A stretch of DNA of 22,392 bases. Source: Rodentolepis nana (taxonomy: Eukaryota; Platyhelminthes; Cestoda; Cyclophyllidea; Hymenolepididae). The notes under the pieces are model-generated. The model saw nothing but the letters and a program-made list of their open reading frames with translations. It was not told the DNA's origin and ran no database searches. Every line of letters starts with the position of its first letter. Position 1 is the stretch's first letter. The translations under genes were made by a program, and so were the position numbers. Of the stretch, positions 1 through 10,154 are shown piece by piece. The stretch is taken from positions 1-22,392 of the forward strand of contig UZAE01012146.1 of NCBI GenBank assembly GCA_900617975.1, in the 5' to 3' direction.

Positions 1-201
1 GGGAAGGAACATCAAAGTGAAAAAAAGTTGAGAGGGGGGAATAGAATGAGTACTGTGGAAGTAGTCGAATATGGCAAACAGTGGGGTCATGGTAGTTTGA
101 AGTCAGAAGTCAACTTCCGATTGATAGACAATTTTGTCGAATGAGTACACGTTGTCCAGGGTGCACCACGTGGAGGTAAGTCTATCACGCACCCCCCCCC
201 C
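1..201 (-). mobile_element. SINE-like element, copy 1 (cut by window edge, internally deleted)
   Basis: Recognised by identity to the other copies over the segments around CAGTGGGGTCATGGTAGTTT, AAGTCAGAAGTCAAC and CACCACGTGGAGGTAAGTC, ending in a C10 run (192-201). Strand is given in the sense that puts the A-rich tail at the 3' end, so the G-run is the 5' end. The tail end lies off the window. About 65 bp of the family consensus are missing near 43, where the GGGGGGAATAG motif jumps straight to ATGAGTACTGTGG. No target-site duplication can be tested here. Confidence 0.85.
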
Positions 202-1682
202 TATTGTGAAAGTAACTTGCATTAAAATAATAATCGAATGAAAATGCGTCAAGTGGCAAAAATATTTTAACCCTAAAGCGTGATATTGGACAAATTCATA
301 TTTTTTCAAATTATCAAACAAATGGGTAAAGATAAAAATTCCAATTTTATTAATAGCTTTCATTTTTATAAACGTTAAAACGTTTTTCCTCATGTACGAT
401 GATCCCAGTGGATATAGTTTGTGGAAAATTCTTTCTCTATTTTATAATCAACTAAAGAAAATAATTTGAAAAAAAAATAATTGAAAATTTGCATTTTGTG
501 TTCGATAGCATGTTGTCAAACTCAAAAGTCACTCAATTTTGAAGAGTTTTTTCCTTGTTTATTTAGTCGTACTGTAGGTAATAAAATAACGTCAAAAACA
601 ACCAATATTTTCAGTTAACTGCAAAATATTTAAGAAAATAATTCAGCCAGAAAAGTTGTTTAGATTTTATTTAAAATAAAATACGTGGCTTTCGCTACAT
701 TGACATCCTTTGATTTTATTTGTCAGTCGAAACAAAGAGGTAAGTTAATTATTCAAACAGGTGTTCGTTCTGATAATCAAAGGCAACATTGTACAAAAGC
801 GCGCTCAATTAATTGGAATAAATAAACATATATATAAAAATAAATAAATGAAAATTTATACTGCAGAAGTAAAATATACCAAAAGGCCTCTTTACAGATT
901 TAGCGTTGTCATTGGGAAAGGCAAATTTAAAAATATTTAGTTAATTGAATAATTTAAGCTGTGAATACTGATCCCAACTAATTCTGCATTAGATATTTGT
1001 TCTTGAATATTCAACTAATATATCGATAGAAACCAAATTGATGTCCGTGTTTAAGACGATAAAGGATACACATAAAAACAAATCGAATAAGTAATTTAAT
1101 CTTGATTAAACTAAAATATTACCTGCAAGAAAAATATAACATTGATTTTGTATATAAAAAATGAATTTACTTATTATTTTTTGTCTTTTGTCCAAACGAA
1201 GATGTAGATTAAAAAATCACAACAACTAATAATAAAAGTGACACAAAAATGTGGAATACTGAAATGGATGATTAAATCGAAAAACTGTTAAGTCGACAGC
1301 TCGAGGTAAAATTAAAATAATTTATTTCTTTCCGTTTATAGAAACGTTGCATCAAAAGTGCATATTGAGGAGTTGATCACGTTGATAAGTGCTGTGGGAC
1401 AAATGAAGCACCTAAAATGCAAAATTATTGGTGACATTTCGATGCAGATAATATCAAACAAACTTTATATGATTTTAACATTTTAGATTACACACTAACT
1501 TACAAGTAAGCATGAGCTTTACTTAAATTAGGAAATAAAGCTACTTTCAAACTAGGCATAGTAGCAAAATTTAAATATTAAATTGAAAAGTAAGTTTGGA
1601 ATTATTTCAACAATGAAATATCATTGACTACTTAAGAGTTAGTGAGGGAGCGCACATTTCCTTTATTTATTCAATAAACCCG
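202..1682. other. Gene-free AT-rich stretch
   Basis: No ORF of note, no recognisable exon or RNA gene. The sequence is AT-rich with short A/T runs. A C10 run at 1683-1692 closes the stretch. Confidence 0.6.
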
Positions 1683-1712
1683 CCCCCCCCCCTATTCTAA
1701 TGATTTTAAGCC

Positions 1713-2038
1713 TTATTTATTTATTTATTTCAAAGGGCAGGCTTTATGATAGTTATCATTAGCACTTAAGCTGACTTCGGGCTTCACAGAGGGGAGGAAC
1801 ATCAAAGTCACAAAAGTCGAGATGGGGAACAGAAGAGCGATTTACAGAAGTAAGGGACAGGCAGACACAAAGATAGAAAATAGGTGAGGTGAGTACTGTG
1901 GAAGTGGTCGGATATGACATAGAGTGGGGTCATGCTAGTTTAAAGTCCGAATTCAACTACTGAATAATAGACTTTTTTGCCGTATGAGTATACGTTGCCC
2001 AGCGTACACCACGTGGAGGTATGTCTATAGCACACCCC
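1713..2038 (-). mobile_element. SINE-like element, copy 2 (full length, perfect 13-bp TSD)
   Basis: Full-length 326-bp copy. It is flanked by a perfect 13-bp duplication, ATGATTTTAAGCC, at 1700-1712 and 2039-2051. On the + strand it starts with a (TTAT)n block, which is an (AAAT)n tail at the 3' end of the sense strand, and ends in CACACCCC, which is GGGGTGTG at the 5' end. A direct duplication of random target sequence plus a simple-repeat tail at one end is what target-primed reverse transcription leaves. The perfect duplication makes this one of the younger copies. Confidence 0.93.
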
Positions 2039-2051
2039 ATGATTTTAAGCC

Positions 2052-2559
2052 AAAAAGCTACTGTTATTACCTCCTAATTTATCAAATTCACTTATATCTA
2101 TTTATCTAATTCTCCACTTTGAAATAAAATTAGTATTGCCAGAAAATGCTTACTTTGTGTAAATCACTTCATTTCCCGTTTTTATCACAAAATTTCAATT
2201 TCTCTTTACTCAAGTGTTTCATTCTCATATATATAAATATAAACTTCACTGAATTTTTTTTCTCAGGTTCTAAATCAATCAGCTAATTAAATTCGACGAA
2301 AGAGAAAGGAGTTTGATAGAATGTCTTTCAATTTATCTGTAAGGTTAGATTGCATTCAGGAATTATTACACGGTCAAATCAGGCAGTGAGTCATAAATAA
2401 GCAAAGAAAGTGTTCGGAAAAAAATAATTCTACTTGCGACATTTGAGGAATTAAGAGATTCGTTGAAATCGCATATAAGTGGGAGGTAGTTATTTGCCTG
2501 ATCATTAATTTGTTTCCTGGGTTAAAATGTCTTGCAATGGCAATTCTTCCAAGGTCACT
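2052..2559. other. Gene-free spacer
   Basis: AT-rich spacer between copies 2 and 3. No exon, RNA gene or clear repeat is seen. The right part (about 2480-2560) may hold badly decayed tail-side sequence of copy 3, but I cannot align it with confidence. Confidence 0.45.
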
Positions 2560-2776
2560 TCTTGAACATAAAAATGAGGAAAAGTCGATAGGGGGAAGAG
2601 AAGAGTGTTTCACAGATGTAAAAGAGATAGACTGCCACAAAGATGATGAAAAACAGGTAAGGTGAGTACTGTGGAAGTGTTCGAATACGATATGCAGTGG
2701 GGTCATGGTAGTTCGAAGTCAGAAGTCAACTGCCGGTTTATAGACATGGATGTAAGTCTACCGCACACCCCCCCCC
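2560..2776 (-). mobile_element. SINE-like element, copy 3 (partial)
   Basis: Matches the family from about GAACAT (2563) onward, including CACAGATGTAAAAGAGA, GGTGAGTACTGTGG, CAGTGGGGTCATGGTAG and AAGTCAGAAGTCAAC, then ends in GCACA plus C9 (2768-2776). The tail side is missing or too diverged to place, so the left boundary is uncertain. About 45 bp are deleted near 2746-2754: the segment with the ATGAGTATACG and CACCACGTGG motifs is gone and sequence resumes at GTAAGTCTACCGC. No TSD found. Confidence 0.8.
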
Positions 2777-3685
2777 ATCAATAGAAATATAGGATATGGT
2801 AAAAAAAATGGATTTAGTAATTTTTGTAACGAAATGTAAAGTGGAATGACCATTGAGTAAATGTTTCGCTTCCTGAACCACCCTATTGACATCTCTGACA
2901 TTCCTTCAACTCTATGGTCTCGTTTATTCCCTCATGATACAAAATGAGACACANACTAACGGCATAATTAAATATTGACATTGACAATCTTTAAGATGAC
3001 TCTAATGAGAAACAAGAGCACCCCTCATCATATCATTATGAGAGTTTAAGAAGATGAACTAAAATCGGAATGAGAAGTGTCAAACTCAATTATTGTGCAA
3101 TCAACGTGTTACTTCTAATTATTTTGCTAATTAGGAGTGACTTGCTGAACTGACTTTATCGGCTGGAAAATCAAAATTAATTTTGTGGTTGAGAAAAGTA
3201 AGTGGCTCCTTAATTCTTACTTTTATTAAATCTGATTTTATTAGGGATCCATAAAATTTCTTTTAACATCTTAAACATAAATATACATATATAGATAATT
3301 TAATTAAAATTTAGCAAAGAAACCGTGAAGAAAATGGCATAAAATACTCCTTATGGTAAACACCATTCTCTTTCATAGATATCTGAGTGCTTTTAGCAGG
3401 CAAATACTAGACATATTGTATGTTAGTCGTCTAGTATTCATTTTGGTTTTCATGTGATACACTAAGTCATATTTTGCAAAGCAATAATCTCCAATGTATT
3501 TAATATTCCCAAGTGGAATAAATAAGGAGAGATTTTTCATGGCACAAACTGCTTTTGGAAGCAAAATTCTTTATTAAAAAAGGCACATAGCCTTTTTATA
3601 ACTCGTGTATTAGAGCTGAGTTAAGCTCTCCGTTATATATTATGATCTCTAGATATCCAATCGGCAATTCAATCGTTTTTTTGCT
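2777..3685. other. Gene-free AT-rich stretch (contains the only N, 2954)
   Basis: No supported gene. A short minus-strand open frame near 3373-3564 has no recognisable domain and AT-driven composition. Confidence 0.5.
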
Positions 3686-3699
3686 TTATTTACCAACAT

Positions 3700-4021
3700 T
3701 ATTATTATTTCAAATGTCAGGCGTTTTGAATATTTATCATTAGCCATTTAGCCGATTTTGGGCTTCGCAGAGGGAGGAAAATCAAAGTGAGAACAATTCG
3801 TGAGGGGGAACAGAAGAGTGACTCACAGATGTAGAGGAGACAGGCAGACACAAAGGCAGAGAAAAGGTGAGATGAGTACTGTGAAAGCTGTGTAATATGA
3901 CATTCAGTGGGGTGATGGTAGTTTGAAGTCAGAAGTCAGCTGCCGGTTAATAGACTTTTTTGCCGTATGAGTATACGTTGCCCAGGGTGCACCACGTGGA
4001 GGTAAGTCTATCGCACACCCC
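3700..4021 (-). mobile_element. SINE-like element, copy 4 (full length, perfect 14-bp TSD)
   Basis: Full-length 322-bp copy bounded by a perfect 14-bp duplication, TTATTTACCAACAT, at 3686-3699 and 4022-4035. The tail end reads (ATT)n on the + strand, an (AAT)n tail in the sense orientation, rather than the (AAAT)n tail of copy 2. The other end is GCACACCCC. It keeps the whole 5' domain: ATAGACTT paired at a distance with AAGTCTAT, the CGTAT-GAGT-ATACG hairpin and the CCACGTGG palindrome. Best single reference copy in the window. Confidence 0.93.
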
Positions 4022-4035
4022 TTATTTACCAACAT

Positions 4036-5903
4036 AAGTTTGCGGAATTTTTTATTCATCTCAATAGAATCAAAGCAATATCTTCAATATAATAAAAATA
4101 TGCTGAAAGTAACAAGGAAAATCCAGATGTTGGTTATCTCGTCAATAGTGAAACGACGTTAATAATTCTGACCAAATCAGTCTCAACTTCCTCTCCTAGA
4201 GCAAATTGATCTCCTCAAGACGAAAAGTATCTCCAATCTTTCCCCGTTGAGAAGACTTTGACGCAAGAATCTACACACGTGCAAATTGTAGAGTGCGGAA
4301 CGATTGGGAAGGAAAGCAGGGAGGTAGAGTGGGAATTCGGAGCAAAAAGAGGGAGTGTCTGTAATGGGAGATAAGAAACTGCGATGTAATAAACAGACGA
4401 GATGGGACACTATAAAGCGGTACACATATTCTCAATTAAGCAACTGTCAATTAAAGTGAATGCTTGGGTCGTTATTTTCGCACAAAATACGGGAATTGAG
4501 AAAACCAGTGAGACGAAGGGTATAGGTACTACAAACTAATTTTGTGTCATAATTATGTAAAAGGGATGAAGAATTATGTTTCTTACAATACCAGATGCTT
4601 AGCAGTCAGGCTTTTTATGAACTGAATCTTCATTTCCCCTGAGAGAGCACTTCTATCTACTGATGACATAAATATAGATCGATCCAAATGGATTGAATGT
4701 GAATAGAATAAGTCGGGATAACAAAAGGCCATTTCCACCAAAACGTCTTTAAGTAATTATCTGATCATTTTCCAATAAAGGGTTAAACTGGCTTTGTGAA
4801 ATTTGCCCATTATAAAGCATATTTGCTAAAATTTGAATCTCAGCTGTTTTATTTTGATAAATTCGTATTCCCAATTCTCATAATTTTTAAAATAAAAAGA
4901 ATTTATTTAACTATGTAGTTGGTAGTGACCATTCTATACATGATTTATCTACTTGGGACATGCGTGGACAGATGCGTCTGGTGAAAACACTTCAAAGCAA
5001 ACTACATCAATGAATTTGAAACATATTAAAGACTTGGAAGGTCCAATTCAGGAGGATTTTGCAATCCAGTCTTAATTTGTATGCCTTCAAAAGAAATCTT
5101 GCGTTCAAAATGTCAAACGGTTAATGACCAGTCCCTACCACTACTTCCATCTTCGTTTACGAAGTCTGTTGATAATGTAGGCTTGACTAAAAAAACTTTT
5201 ATTCGAGAACATTTTTCCCATTTGTCAGAGAGCAAACGTTTCTGTGTTGAATTGTGACATACAAATAATGAAGCCCAAAAAATCAAATCACATCGTTTTT
5301 TGAATTCGTATAAATATTTTTTGAAAAAAAATCTGTAAATTACTGTTGCTAACATTCAAATTGCTCATGATTGATAGTTTAAACAATTATTAGCTGCATT
5401 TCATGTATGCATATTATATATATAATTAATTACTCTGTTAAGTTTCTTTTATAATTTTGTTTGAAATAAACATGTTACCGTTCAAAATTTAAAAAAATGC
5501 CTTAAAATCGGATATGAACCTCATTTTGCAAACTTTTATGCACTTATTGATTACCCATGGAAAGGTAAAACGCTTTTATCCACTATTTTTAAATTTTTCT
5601 CGAATTAATTACCATTAAAATTTTCTCATAATGTTTAAAGTTGGATGTTTCAGCAATTTCGAAAAATTTTATTTTATTTATCTTTAAGGGAGCAAAAATT
5701 CAGAAATATATATTTAAGTAAACTTGTAATGCAATCTAGTGAGTTCCGATATCTTAAATTAGTTAGATGTTAAAAAATAACCTTTCTCTGTAATTGTTCA
5801 AGTTTTTTTTAAATTTCTAATGTACTTCATTTTCTGTTCAGGGAGGGGGTAAACAATGGTGAGGGGGGGGAATCAATCCTGGAAGCAAGGAAGAATCAAA
5901 ATA
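4036..5903. other. Gene-free stretch with one less AT-rich patch
   Basis: No supported gene. At about 4180-4430 base composition is noticeably less AT-rich, and the minus strand is open for 80 codons (4183-4425) with a hydrophobic N-terminus, but there is no recognisable domain. A G8 run lies at 5863-5870. The remainder is plain AT-rich sequence. Confidence 0.45.
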
Positions 5904-5914
5904 AAATATTTGGA

Positions 5915-6233
5915 CGTGGGGCGCGCAATAGACTTACCTCCACGTGGTGCACCCTGGGCAACGTATACTCATATGGCAAAAATTCTATTAACCGGCAGTT
6001 GACTTCTGACTTCAAACAACCATGGCCTGACTGCATATCATATTCGACCCCTTCCATAGTACTTATCTTACCTATTCTCTGAATTTGTATTTGTCTGTCT
6101 CCTGTAAATCTGTGAATCATTTTTCTGTCCCCCTCTCGTCTTTTTGTCACTTTGTTGTTTCTCCTTCTCTCTGTGAAACCCGAAGTCAGCTAAAGGGCTA
6201 ATGATAACTATCAAAACGCCTGCCACTTGAAAC
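5915..6233 (+). mobile_element. SINE-like element, copy 5 (full length, opposite orientation, 11-bp TSD)
   Basis: The only copy whose sense strand is +. It starts GTGGGGCGCGCAATAGACTT, continues through ACCTCCACGTGGTGCACCC and the CGTATACTCATATGG hairpin, and ends at TGCCACTTGAAAC. It is flanked by AAATATTTGGA (5904-5914) and AAATATTCGGA (6234-6244), an 11-bp duplication with one mismatch. The tail is very short here (GAAAC). This copy shows that the whole unit moves as one block in either orientation. Confidence 0.9.
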
Positions 6234-6244
6234 AAATATTCGGA

Positions 6245-6937
6245 TTTTGGAACACTATTACAAGAAGTAATAAGTCTTAGCCAAAGAAGTGCGAGTTATA
6301 GAATCTGAACCCAGTAAACTTTATCCTCTACTAATGTTTGGTCGCTTCACATTATAAAATGTTCGTTGTCCTTCTGGAAATATAAGTAAATATTGAAATT
6401 TGTGGCCACTAATCAGACACCTCAGCAAAATGCAGACATTAAGTCAGAAAGGGGGGGGGGTGGAAATCATTTTTCACGGTCACGTTACCGTTCTTCGTTG
6501 GTTTGATTATCAATCAAAGATGACTTAGTCCAGTGTGAACAAATTGCTCCTTAGTTCAAAACTATGGCATAGATTTAATTATGTTGGGTAGGAAATCAAT
6601 AAATGTTCGCCCATTGTGCAAACGGATGCTTGAGTTCTGTTTGCTCTTAGACACGGTGAAGGTAACAGGCCTGCTTGTTTTCTTCCTCGGTAGACAACTC
6701 TTCCACTGCTATTTACGAGCCATCAAGCTTGTTTTTTTACTGTTAAGGGTAAAAGTGTTCAACTCTAAAACAGCCGGCGAACACTTTAGACATTTCATTC
6801 TACATGTGTGACATCAAGTCATGATCGTCTCAAAGGCTATCATAGCCAACACGGAACTTTATGGTCAGGTGCTAACTGTGAGTTTTGCTATAAGAGGTTT
6901 AAATGATGCGTTAAAATTAACTCGGCCTTCTCCTACC

Positions 6938-6939
<2 letters not shown>
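6245..6939. other. Spacer, no supported gene
   Basis: Contains a G10 run (6451-6460). A plus-strand open frame at 6581-6811 is somewhat less AT-rich and leucine-rich, but I recognise no domain in it. It could hold upstream exons of the candidate gene ending at 7135; I could not build such a model. Confidence 0.35.

Positions 6940-6969
<30 letters not shown>
6940..6969. repeat. Poly(C)30 tract
   Basis: Thirty uninterrupted C residues, followed by A, C5 and a long pyrimidine-rich stretch. It creates a spurious polyproline run in one frame. It lies about 50 bp upstream of a candidate splice acceptor at 7020-7021. Length may be unreliable in the assembly. Confidence 0.95.
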
Positions 6970-7021
6970 ACCCCCTACCCTCCTCTCCCGTCCCTACCCA
7001 ATCCGATTGTCGCATTTTCAG

Positions 7022-7135
7022 ATTCATGTTACTTACTCAAAGTGGAAGCAGTTAAAAAGCGTGAATGACGCCGGAAACCAATCTAGAAGCATCAAGTTCT
7101 TCAAGAGAGTTCAAAGAAGCTACGAGAACGAATAG
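7022..7135 (+). CDS. Candidate 3'-terminal exon of an unidentified gene
   Basis: A pyrimidine-rich run leads into CGCATTTTCAG (AG at 7020-7021). The following 37 codons are open and end in TAG at 7133-7135; an AATAAA lies 81 bp further on. The frame that gives 37 codons reads IHVTYSKWKQLK... and ends ...KRVQRSYENE: lysine/arginine-rich with no domain I recognise. Composition is richer in G+C than the flanks, as in the certain exons of this window. I could not find an upstream exon, so this may be a chance acceptor plus poly(A) motif. Another frame gives a shorter tail, ...LKVEAVKKRE. Confidence 0.25.
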   Translation: MHVTYSKWKQLKSVNDAGNQSRSIKFFKRVQRSYENE

Positions 7136-7215
7136 ACAAGAGTTCCAAAGGATGGCCAAAAACAATATTGTATATTGTGGTTTATATTTATTTATTTATT
7201 TATGTATACTTTAAT

Positions 7216-7221
7216 AATAAA
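7216..7221 (+). terminator. Possible polyadenylation signal AATAAA
   Basis: AATAAA 81 bp after the stop of the candidate exon at 7022-7135, preceded by a TTTA-repeat region. AATAAA is common by chance in sequence this AT-rich, so support comes only from its placement. Confidence 0.3.
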
Positions 7222-9455
7222 AAGCACTTTAATGATATTTTTAAAGAGTTCGATTATTTATCGGTGCCCTTAATAAATTATTTATTTAGCACTACTTACT
7301 ATAAATTTGATGACTGATTAACGGTGAAAGTTTGAACCTTCGGCAAAATTTAAAAAGCTCTATCAAATTTCGAAAGCTTAAAAACACTGTATTACCACCC
7401 TTTTAGTGAGCATGATTTCGTGAGCACTGTAAAAATGCACTGCAAATTTTACGCTTCAGATATTTGTAAATCTAAATGCGAAAGTTGACACTTGAGGGAA
7501 AGTGTTATTTCCTTGACAAATAGGCTTACGAATTTCGTCTTCTGATGAAAATCGCTTTCACTTTAACTAGTCCCATTAATTATGAGAATTAATATGATAC
7601 CTAATATTTTGAAATGAATGCATGTTGGGCATTCATGTTTATTTACCCTAACTAAAATTAATATTTATTAATTTCAACAACTGGAAACATCTTGTAACTT
7701 TCAGACTTTTAATATCCAATGGTGCAAATTTCCTCGGATCATCGAATTAATAGTCAGAAGGGTGTTTGAAATACAATTGACTTGAATAATAATCACGTTT
7801 TAGACTTAAATTTCTTTAATTTTTTTGAAGTTCGAAGTTAAAGAACCTAAAACTTTCATATTTGGAAGGAGATTATTCATACAGATGTTAGGGGTGTTTT
7901 TATCTTTTTAATTTTATTAGGAAGGCAGAAGCTATCACTTAAAGACGTTGAACATGGTCGACGAATTTTGACCTACGCTACTAACGCGAAACCCCTACGT
8001 TGCAAATACAATAGACCTATTGTTAAAAATGTACTTTGTATTCAGTCAAAGTCCAAATAACACAATTGAACACTCTGCTGTAAAAAGACGGCGAATATTG
8101 TATAGACTTTGATTTATGAAACTCACTTAAAGTGTCTGGATTTCACTTAGTTGGCAAGTGCAGGATATTTTAGGGATTTTGAGGTTGGTCATTTATTTCG
8201 GACTTAAACGTATTTGCCTTGCAGTCTTTCCACACATTGATTTTATGCAGCGTCCTATTGAGCCAATGTGATCACCCTTACACGTGTTCCCTGAGCAAAG
8301 TATTCTAAGAATATCGCTACTGCGTTAATACGGTTATACTGGTACAATAAGTGCGAAATTTTACCATACTGTTGCATTTATCCTCTCTTATTCCTTATTT
8401 ATTTCGATTTTTTCATCTAGTCTTGTCTAATTTCCTTCCTAATTCCCTTTGTGGCTCATCTTCCATTTATCCATCCAAATGTAATGTTTCCATTCTTATT
8501 CGCTATTACTCGGGCTATATAATCCCTACTTAATACCTACTAGACAGAATGTCAGCGGGTGATTGATTTATGAACAATTAACCCCAGATAACCTAACATC
8601 ATTGCTTCAATAGTGTGGCCACATAACACGCTTTCTTCTGCCAAATGGAAAACAGTAGGCAGTGCTCCAATTTATGGGGGGGGGGGTATTTCCTCCCAGT
8701 AACGAGCAAATCAATTAAATTTAATTAGGTCATCTATGCCGCATTGAACTAGGTTTCTACTGCGACTATTAATACTGTAGCGAATTCCAAACTGTTTTGA
8801 ATTATATTAATTTTCTGGCGGTTTTATGCTTAGACTTTTGCACGGCACTCACAATTGGGAAACTTGGTTAAATCTTCCTAAATGTCAATACGCGAACGTT
8901 AAAGTATTATCATACTGAAAAGAATCATTTTCTATTGATTATGACAAACGAAAACGCTGTGATTTATTAAATTTTAAAAAATTCACCAATGCACGCGAAA
9001 AATTGTCGTTGCTGAGGGGAAATTATACTTTCTATTCAACAAAAAAATTGTTGCATCATTGTGACTGTACTCAATGAAATCATCAATCAAATCTAGATAG
9101 CAAACCAACAGGTTAGAACGAAATTCTAGCATCTTTGTAAAAAGCCTATTCAAATGTGTGATGCATTACTTATTTTAACTTATTAGTGAATGCATGTGGT
9201 AAGTGAGAATGTAATTTAATGAACGCTTTAAGAACGAGTAACAAAAGTAATTGAATATTTTAATAGATTTCATTTTACATTTTTATTTTAAGGTTGAAAA
9301 GAATGTATTTATTGATATAAATAATAATAAGTGCCCTCTTCAGCCACATAATGTTCTTCAAAACTCCAGTTACATTAGACTTTACTGCTTTCTGAAAACT
9401 ATTCTGTAAAATAATGAAATATCAGCGCCTACTCACACATACGCACAAGCATCAA

Positions 9456-9494
<39 letters not shown>

Positions 9495-10154
9495 CGAATA
9501 TTGATAAATGTTGAACAAAAATCGCATCTGCGCTTCATAACTTTCAATGCGACCATTTATTCACAATTTATAAAAGGCAGAATTAATGTAAACAACATTA
9601 TTTACGCGAAGTATTTTTAGCGGAAACATAAAAAAATGCGGTTCAGCTATCATTTAAAAAAGATAATTCCCCATTAAACAGATAATAATCAATTTAAAAA
9701 TATACGATTAACTTATGTATTTTGCTAAACAAAAAGCGATGTCAATTAAAATTAGTTCGAAATAGTGTTTAATTATCAAACGTCTGGACATGATGAAAAA
9801 TTTTCGTTAAAATGTTTAAACCGGTTATTTTTAAGGTAATATTTATAGAATTTCTATTATTTATTTAAAATCATTTTAGCATTTTTAGTTATAAATACCA
9901 TTCATATTAATGAAATACTTTTAACGCCCTTCTACTCAAAGCGCTTTTTAAACAGAGGTCACAGGTGAAATAGGATACAGTCGGTGGAAATCAGGTAATT
10001 TCGTTTGTTTTTTAAGGGCGCAATTTTAATATCTCTCCTGATTATTTTCCATTAGATTTGCGCTCTTATGTCTTGATGCCATTTTGTACTCTTCGTTATA
10101 ATAACTGTAAACGCGCTTTAAACTATTTATAGGCCATTTGGCCCTTATTTCACA
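7222..10154. other. Long gene-free stretch upstream of the phosphatase gene
   Basis: No supported gene. It contains a G11 run (8676-8686) and the (AT)17 microsatellite (9459-9492). Short open frames at 8351-8533 and 9414-9620 have simple composition or cross the AT repeat. The last ~150 bp should include the 5' UTR and promoter of the PP2C gene; a possible 5'-UTR splice acceptor (TTATTTTCCATTAG) ends at 10055. Confidence 0.5.
9459..9492. repeat. (AT)17 microsatellite
   Basis: Seventeen perfect AT units preceded by a short imperfect CA-rich stretch. It is fully self-complementary and likely polymorphic. Confidence 0.95.

Noticed and set aside
103..393. Minus-strand open frame across SINE copy 1, with similar ones at 2374-2706, 5896-6150, 10968-11174, 19334-19531 and 19934-20245
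   Set aside because: All overlap SINE copies and share fragments such as STWCTL/NVYS or TSDFKLP in different frames with different flanks. No frame is kept between copies, so these are not a protein family.
1683..1692. C10 followed by TATT, like the end of SINE copy 1, suggesting a ninth copy ending at 1692
   Set aside because: No family sequence can be aligned upstream; the match is almost only the C-run.
1713..2038. MITE or other DNA transposon
   Set aside because: No terminal inverted repeats; duplications vary from 11 to 14 bp or longer, and one end is a simple A-rich tail.
3860..3900. Hammerhead-ribozyme-like motif in the SINE (GATGAG…GAAAG in copy 4), considered because Schistosoma Sm-alpha elements carry hammerheads
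   Set aside because: The core CUGAUGA is not matched and the other copies have GGTGAG…GGAAG, so the motif is not conserved.
4183..4425. 80-codon minus-strand frame with hydrophobic N-terminus in a less AT-rich patch
   Set aside because: No recognisable domain, no splice or poly(A) context, and no repeat of the pattern elsewhere.
6821..7135. Polyproline-containing plus-strand protein of 104 aa
   Set aside because: The proline run is the C30 homopolymer. Only the part after the acceptor at 7021 has any claim to be coding and is listed separately.
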